A stretch of DNA of 64,000 nucleotides from the NCBI RefSeq assembly GCF_040954835.1, contig NC_090714.1:1414501-1478500 (forward strand). The letters are read 5' to 3'. This document shows positions 60,370 to 64,000 of the stretch, piece after piece. The notes beneath the pieces were generated by a model. It ran no database searches and was not told the origin of the DNA. It saw only the letters and a list, made by a program, of their open reading frames with translations. Origin of the DNA: Lepisosteus oculatus (lineage: Eukaryota > Chordata > Actinopteri > Semionotiformes > Lepisosteidae). Position 1 is the stretch's first letter. Every line of letters starts with the position of its first letter. The translations under genes were made by a program, and so were the position numbers.

Positions 60370-62640
60370 AAACTCTGAAAAGGGGGGCAAAGAATGCCTT
60401 GTTAGTCTTAAAAAAGTTTGAATTGAAATAATTATGCCATTGTTGAAATTTCATGTTTGCGTGCAGTAGTGTATAATTCTGTTTATGTATAAACAGTACA
60501 AGCATGTGCTGTTTCCTACACATTTCAGAGTTTCAGTAGTTTGGTCAGATGTGTAAATGAGTGAAATGAAGTTTTTGTGCCATTCAGGCGAGATGCGCTA
60601 TGGTACTGTACATCTCGGGCACGAGTCTTGTATCTGCAGGCGAGCACAAGTGTGCAAGGTTAGGATCAGCCCTTGAAAACCACCCAAAATGCATGTCTAT
60701 AATACTGTAAAGATTCTGTAGTGTGCTCAGTCAATAGACAATGCATCTGCTTTTCTTGATCATTTTCTTGTTATTATAAGTGATGTTTTGTTGATGAAGT
60801 AAACTTTAATCTGTAATAAATCCAGCAACACTATTGGAGTCCGTGCTTACAGTGATTGTTTTTAGATATGTTCAGTTTTTCAGATTCTTTTGTTTCAATT
60901 TTTTTTAATTTTAAATAGCACTTAAAATTGTACTGGTTATAGAAACAATTTGTTTACAACTACTTTGTCTCCAGATAATATTCTTCAATATATCATTCTC
61001 AGGACAATAGTCTTCCATATTATATTTTTATGATCTAAACATTTTTTTCTCCGTTTCTGTAAGAAGGCTAACTAGAATATCAGTGGAAAAATTTAAGTGG
61101 ATCTGAAAAGAATACAATAACACATTAAATATGTGTCATATATTAAGTAACTTTATGCATCCGTATAAAATGTGTCATTCTCAATCCATTTTGTGAACAA
61201 TACTCCACTTCAATTGAATCTATACCAGCTTCCTTTAAAAAGGCACTTTAGAGAGTGTTCTTAACCTGTTTTATTGCTTAGCAGCAGGCATGGAAACAAC
61301 AGCTTGACATAATGTTTATGTCACAATTAACAAACCAGTAGAATGCTTCTTAACATCCAGCTGTAAAAGTGCTTAAAAACTGTTATAATTCTCCAGATGT
61401 AGCTTGTAAATCTGTCTCTTCCCACACCTGTTGGTTTTTCAATATGTATATCTTCTTTTGTACATTTACCAGTCCACCAGTTTCTGTAAGCTCTGACTGG
61501 CGAACAAAATACAACATGATTTTGTCTTTGGAAAGCTCTGTTAGTATTCGAAAACGGATTGCTTTTGGAGTTTAAATACATCGCCCACTGACGAAAATAA
61601 GGCAAAGTGGTACAATGCCGTAAGGCTTTGGGAATGAAATGTTATATGATCTCCATGACTTCTGCAGCCTTCAGAAAGTTTGTACAGCAGAAGAAGACAA
61701 AAAGCAAAATATCCAGGACCATTCCTTCTCTCTCTGTGCAGAGGCAAATGGGGTTTATGGGGGCTCACATGTACAATTCCTTAAAAGTTTGAAGAGCCCT
61801 TTGGCAGTCTGTAGACTTTCTGTTTAATTGCTCATCAAGGTGATAGATGGTAGTGCAGCAGGGAAAGAAAGATCGACATTCCTCTGCTTTCAACACAGCA
61901 CCAAGACCTCTAAAGAGCTGCTGCTGTCTGCAGGCGAAGCACGGAGCTTTGAAAATGCCACCTCAAGCCCAGGCCTGCAAAAGCACACCATATTGTTAAC
62001 ATTTTCAATCTCAAGGCTCTAAGGAAACTGCCAAATCAGGTCATCTCTGTGAATTGTACACCAGGAGCTTGCTGGGAATAGATTATTCAGAAAGAACATG
62101 TGAAGGTGGTGGTTTTGAAATGCTTATGATAGCTGCCTGCAATTTATTGTCATGGGGGAATGGAAATGTCCTGATCCTATCAGTATTTATTAATTTTCAT
62201 TGCATTTAAATATCAAAATAAACTTCACTTATCAGCTACAATAGTTAGGCATTAGTCTCTCCTGCCCCTGGTGCATCTGCTGAACAGCAATCAAGTCAAG
62301 GGCTGCTGCACTCCAAAGGCAACTGGTCCTTACCTTTGCAGTTTGCTGTCCTCAGTACTGCAATGCAGTCATGCAGTTTCTCTTTACTTTCCAGCTACGG
62401 AAGATAACAGTATTTATCTATTCCTTAGCAACGTGGAAAAGCATTTCCAGGGCATGGCAAATTATCTATGTAAAAATGTCTATTTATTTATGTAATGTGG
62501 AACATTCTTTACGTATCAGTTTGGTATCGTTAAAAAAAATGAAAAAGTAATTACAGGCTTGCCAGTAAAAACTGCTTGTGTTTTTTTAATTAGATACTAG
62601 TGATAATAAATAATTAATTGAATTGAGTAAGGATATAAGG
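60370..62640. other. Anonymous AT-rich DNA
   Basis: No gene, RNA or known repeat is recognised. Overlapping frames of 60-92 codons on both strands at 61.3-62.0 kb lack splice sites or homology. Confidence 0.5.
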
Positions 62641-62651
62641 TTGATTGTGTA

Positions 62652-62677
62652 TATACTGTATATATATATACAGTATA
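62652..62677. repeat. Perfect 26-base palindrome of TATACTGTA arms
   Basis: The arms TATACTGTA and TACAGTATA flank a TATATATA core; the whole equals its reverse complement. It could extrude as a cruciform. It is the longest of the TACAGTA-type palindromes in the window. Confidence 0.85.
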
Positions 62678-62847
62678 CTGTATGACATTCAATGTTTGTT
62701 GAATTGTTAATCTATAGTGTTTACCTTTTGTGCTAAGAGCAGGAATACTACAACTTTCAGTGTTGTGCTCTAGTGCCACATTCCTTATCATTTTTTTCTT
62801 TAAATCAGTCATTTTACATTGGAAAATTAATATCAACTTTAAAATGC

Positions 62848-63105
62848 AATGGTGCAGTGGTAAGCATTGCTGTCTTGCTGTGCTGGGTCCCCGGGTTCGA
62901 TATCCGCGCGGAGTTTGTATGTTCTCATTTGCACGGGTTGCCTCCAGTAGCTTCGGTTGCCTCCAGCAGTCCAGACAAATTGCCAGGTTGATTGGCTTCT
63001 GGGAAAACTGGTCCTGATGTGAGTGTGTTTGTATGCATGTCTGTGCCCGTGTGTGCTCTGTGATGGACTGGCGTCCCATCCAGGGTGTACCCTGCCTCTA
63101 GTTTC
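62848..63105 (+). repeat. V-SINE-like element with recognisable box A and box B
   Basis: Box A is TGGTGCAGTGG (62850-62860) and box B is GGTTCGATATCC (62894-62905). They are spaced as in a tRNA-derived RNA polymerase III promoter. The centre follows: GCGCGGAGTTTGTATGTTCT, CATTTGCACGGGTTGCCTCC, a duplicated ggttgcctcca.cag block, and CAGTCCAGACAAATTGCCAG. It ends tgATGGACTGGCGTCCCATC-cagggtgtacc. The tail is cut soon after. Among the copies here it has the best-preserved pol III head. Confidence 0.88.
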
Positions 63106-64000
63106 AAAACAACACAATTCAGAATGAACATTGAGATTTTGGTAATTCCTGAGTACTCAATCCTCAATCCTGAGTACATGTTGTTCTAGAACACCCTGTA
63201 GGTGTTTGATATTAATGGAAATATCTGTAACATTACCTGTTAAAGATCTTTGCTTTATGAAGTCTCATATGAGTTCCCCCACCTGTTCACCTGACTGGTT
63301 TCAAATCTGTCTCTTTTGTGGTCTTTAAAAGGATTTAGTAGGATACAATAGATATGTTTAATTAGACCACAGAGTCTAGTATTAGCAGATGCCAAGCTCA
63401 GGAAGAGATCTGCATTTTTTCTTGATTTCAAGCACCTAGGATCAGTCCAAAAACAGAAGCAGCAGGTAGGAGGAGCAGATCAGCAGGCATCCTTTGAACT
63501 AAAGTATCTTGGTTCTATTTTAAGTTAAGGTATTAATCATTCATACTTTCAAAAATGTAATCAGAAAATCTTTATACAACTAGAAGGAACTTTTATCAGT
63601 TCCAATGCATTTGTTGATTTTCTTATTAACTTGAGACTCTTGAAGACAAATGCTTTTCTGATTAGACTTCTATTTCATTTTGCATTCTTAAGCGTTCAAA
63701 ATCTATGAAATAGGTGTCCGAGCTTTGATGCTATCAAATTCTAAATTGCTTTCAGATTGTTGCAGATTAAATATTTTGCTTACAATGGGATTTAAAATAT
63801 TTAGACATGCAGATAAGGATTTGGAGATTTACATATAATTCTCTAAGATGTCCTTGAGCTTTAGGAGGAAACAAAATAGGACTGTTAGTATCTCCTTCTG
63901 TTTTAAAGTGTTGTATACATCAACAAAATGCAGACCCTCAGCAGATTGCTATCAGCTGTCTATAAATCTGTAATGATTATTCTACTTACCTCCATCTATC
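63106..64000. other. Anonymous AT-rich DNA
   Basis: No gene or repeat is recognised up to the window end. Confidence 0.5.

Noticed and set aside
60009..60371. 120-codon plus frame
   Set aside because: Lies entirely within the V-SINE-like repeat; not a gene.
1..64000. CRISPR arrays, bacterial operons, tRNA or rRNA genes
   Set aside because: No direct-repeat/spacer arrays, Shine-Dalgarno-led gene strings, or cloverleaf RNA genes were seen. The only tRNA-like boxes belong to SINEs.

Overview
This is a window of vertebrate nuclear DNA, most likely from a ray-finned fish. It is AT-rich with vertebrate-style CpG depletion. It carries V-SINE-like copies, L2/Rex1- and CR1/L2-type LINEs, and a Tc1-like transposon remnant. 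The antisense LINE tails resemble repeats I associate with non-teleost ray-finned fishes such as gar or sturgeon, but that placement is weak. Nothing looks bacterial or viral. No long host protein-coding gene is contained in the window; most long open frames are chance frames in AT-rich DNA.

Layout. 1-21.8 kb is intergenic or intronic DNA with scattered repeats. It includes two candidate terminal exons (about 11.1 kb on minus, 18.7 kb on plus), a duplicated anonymous 200-bp element (17.24 and 19.02 kb), and a 5'-truncated LINE with one in-frame stop (19.41-20.87 kb). 21.8-25.9 kb is the most unusual part. It is a CpG-retaining domain holding what reads as two convergent, spliced, polyadenylated transcription units with no appreciable coding capacity. 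One is on plus (about 21.86-23.39 kb), the other on minus (about 25.27-24.03 kb). Their promoters share a similar block in inverted orientation, and the plus unit contains a tandemly duplicated exon. The 650-bp spacer between their poly(A) sites is rich in inverted repeats and includes a near-perfect 43-base hairpin.

26.6-40.1 kb has further CpG-retaining islands (27.4-28.1, 33-35 and 39.5-40.1 kb) with strong splice sites. Two exons near 27.4 and 28.45 kb join in phase into a short open N-terminus. Two other islands end in donor sites and may be alternative first exons of a plus-strand gene continuing beyond the window. Between them lie AT-rich blocks dense in homeodomain-type motifs that could be conserved enhancers. 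Together this resembles the edge of a developmental-regulator locus, but I could not identify the gene.

40-64 kb is mostly anonymous AT-rich DNA. It contains a (TAA)n microsatellite, a nested cluster of old transposons (49.95-53.0 kb: LINE plus, Tc1-like plus, LINE minus) and two well-preserved V-SINE-like copies (60.0 and 62.85 kb). All functional calls are by eye. Splice, promoter and exon calls need transcript or comparative data.
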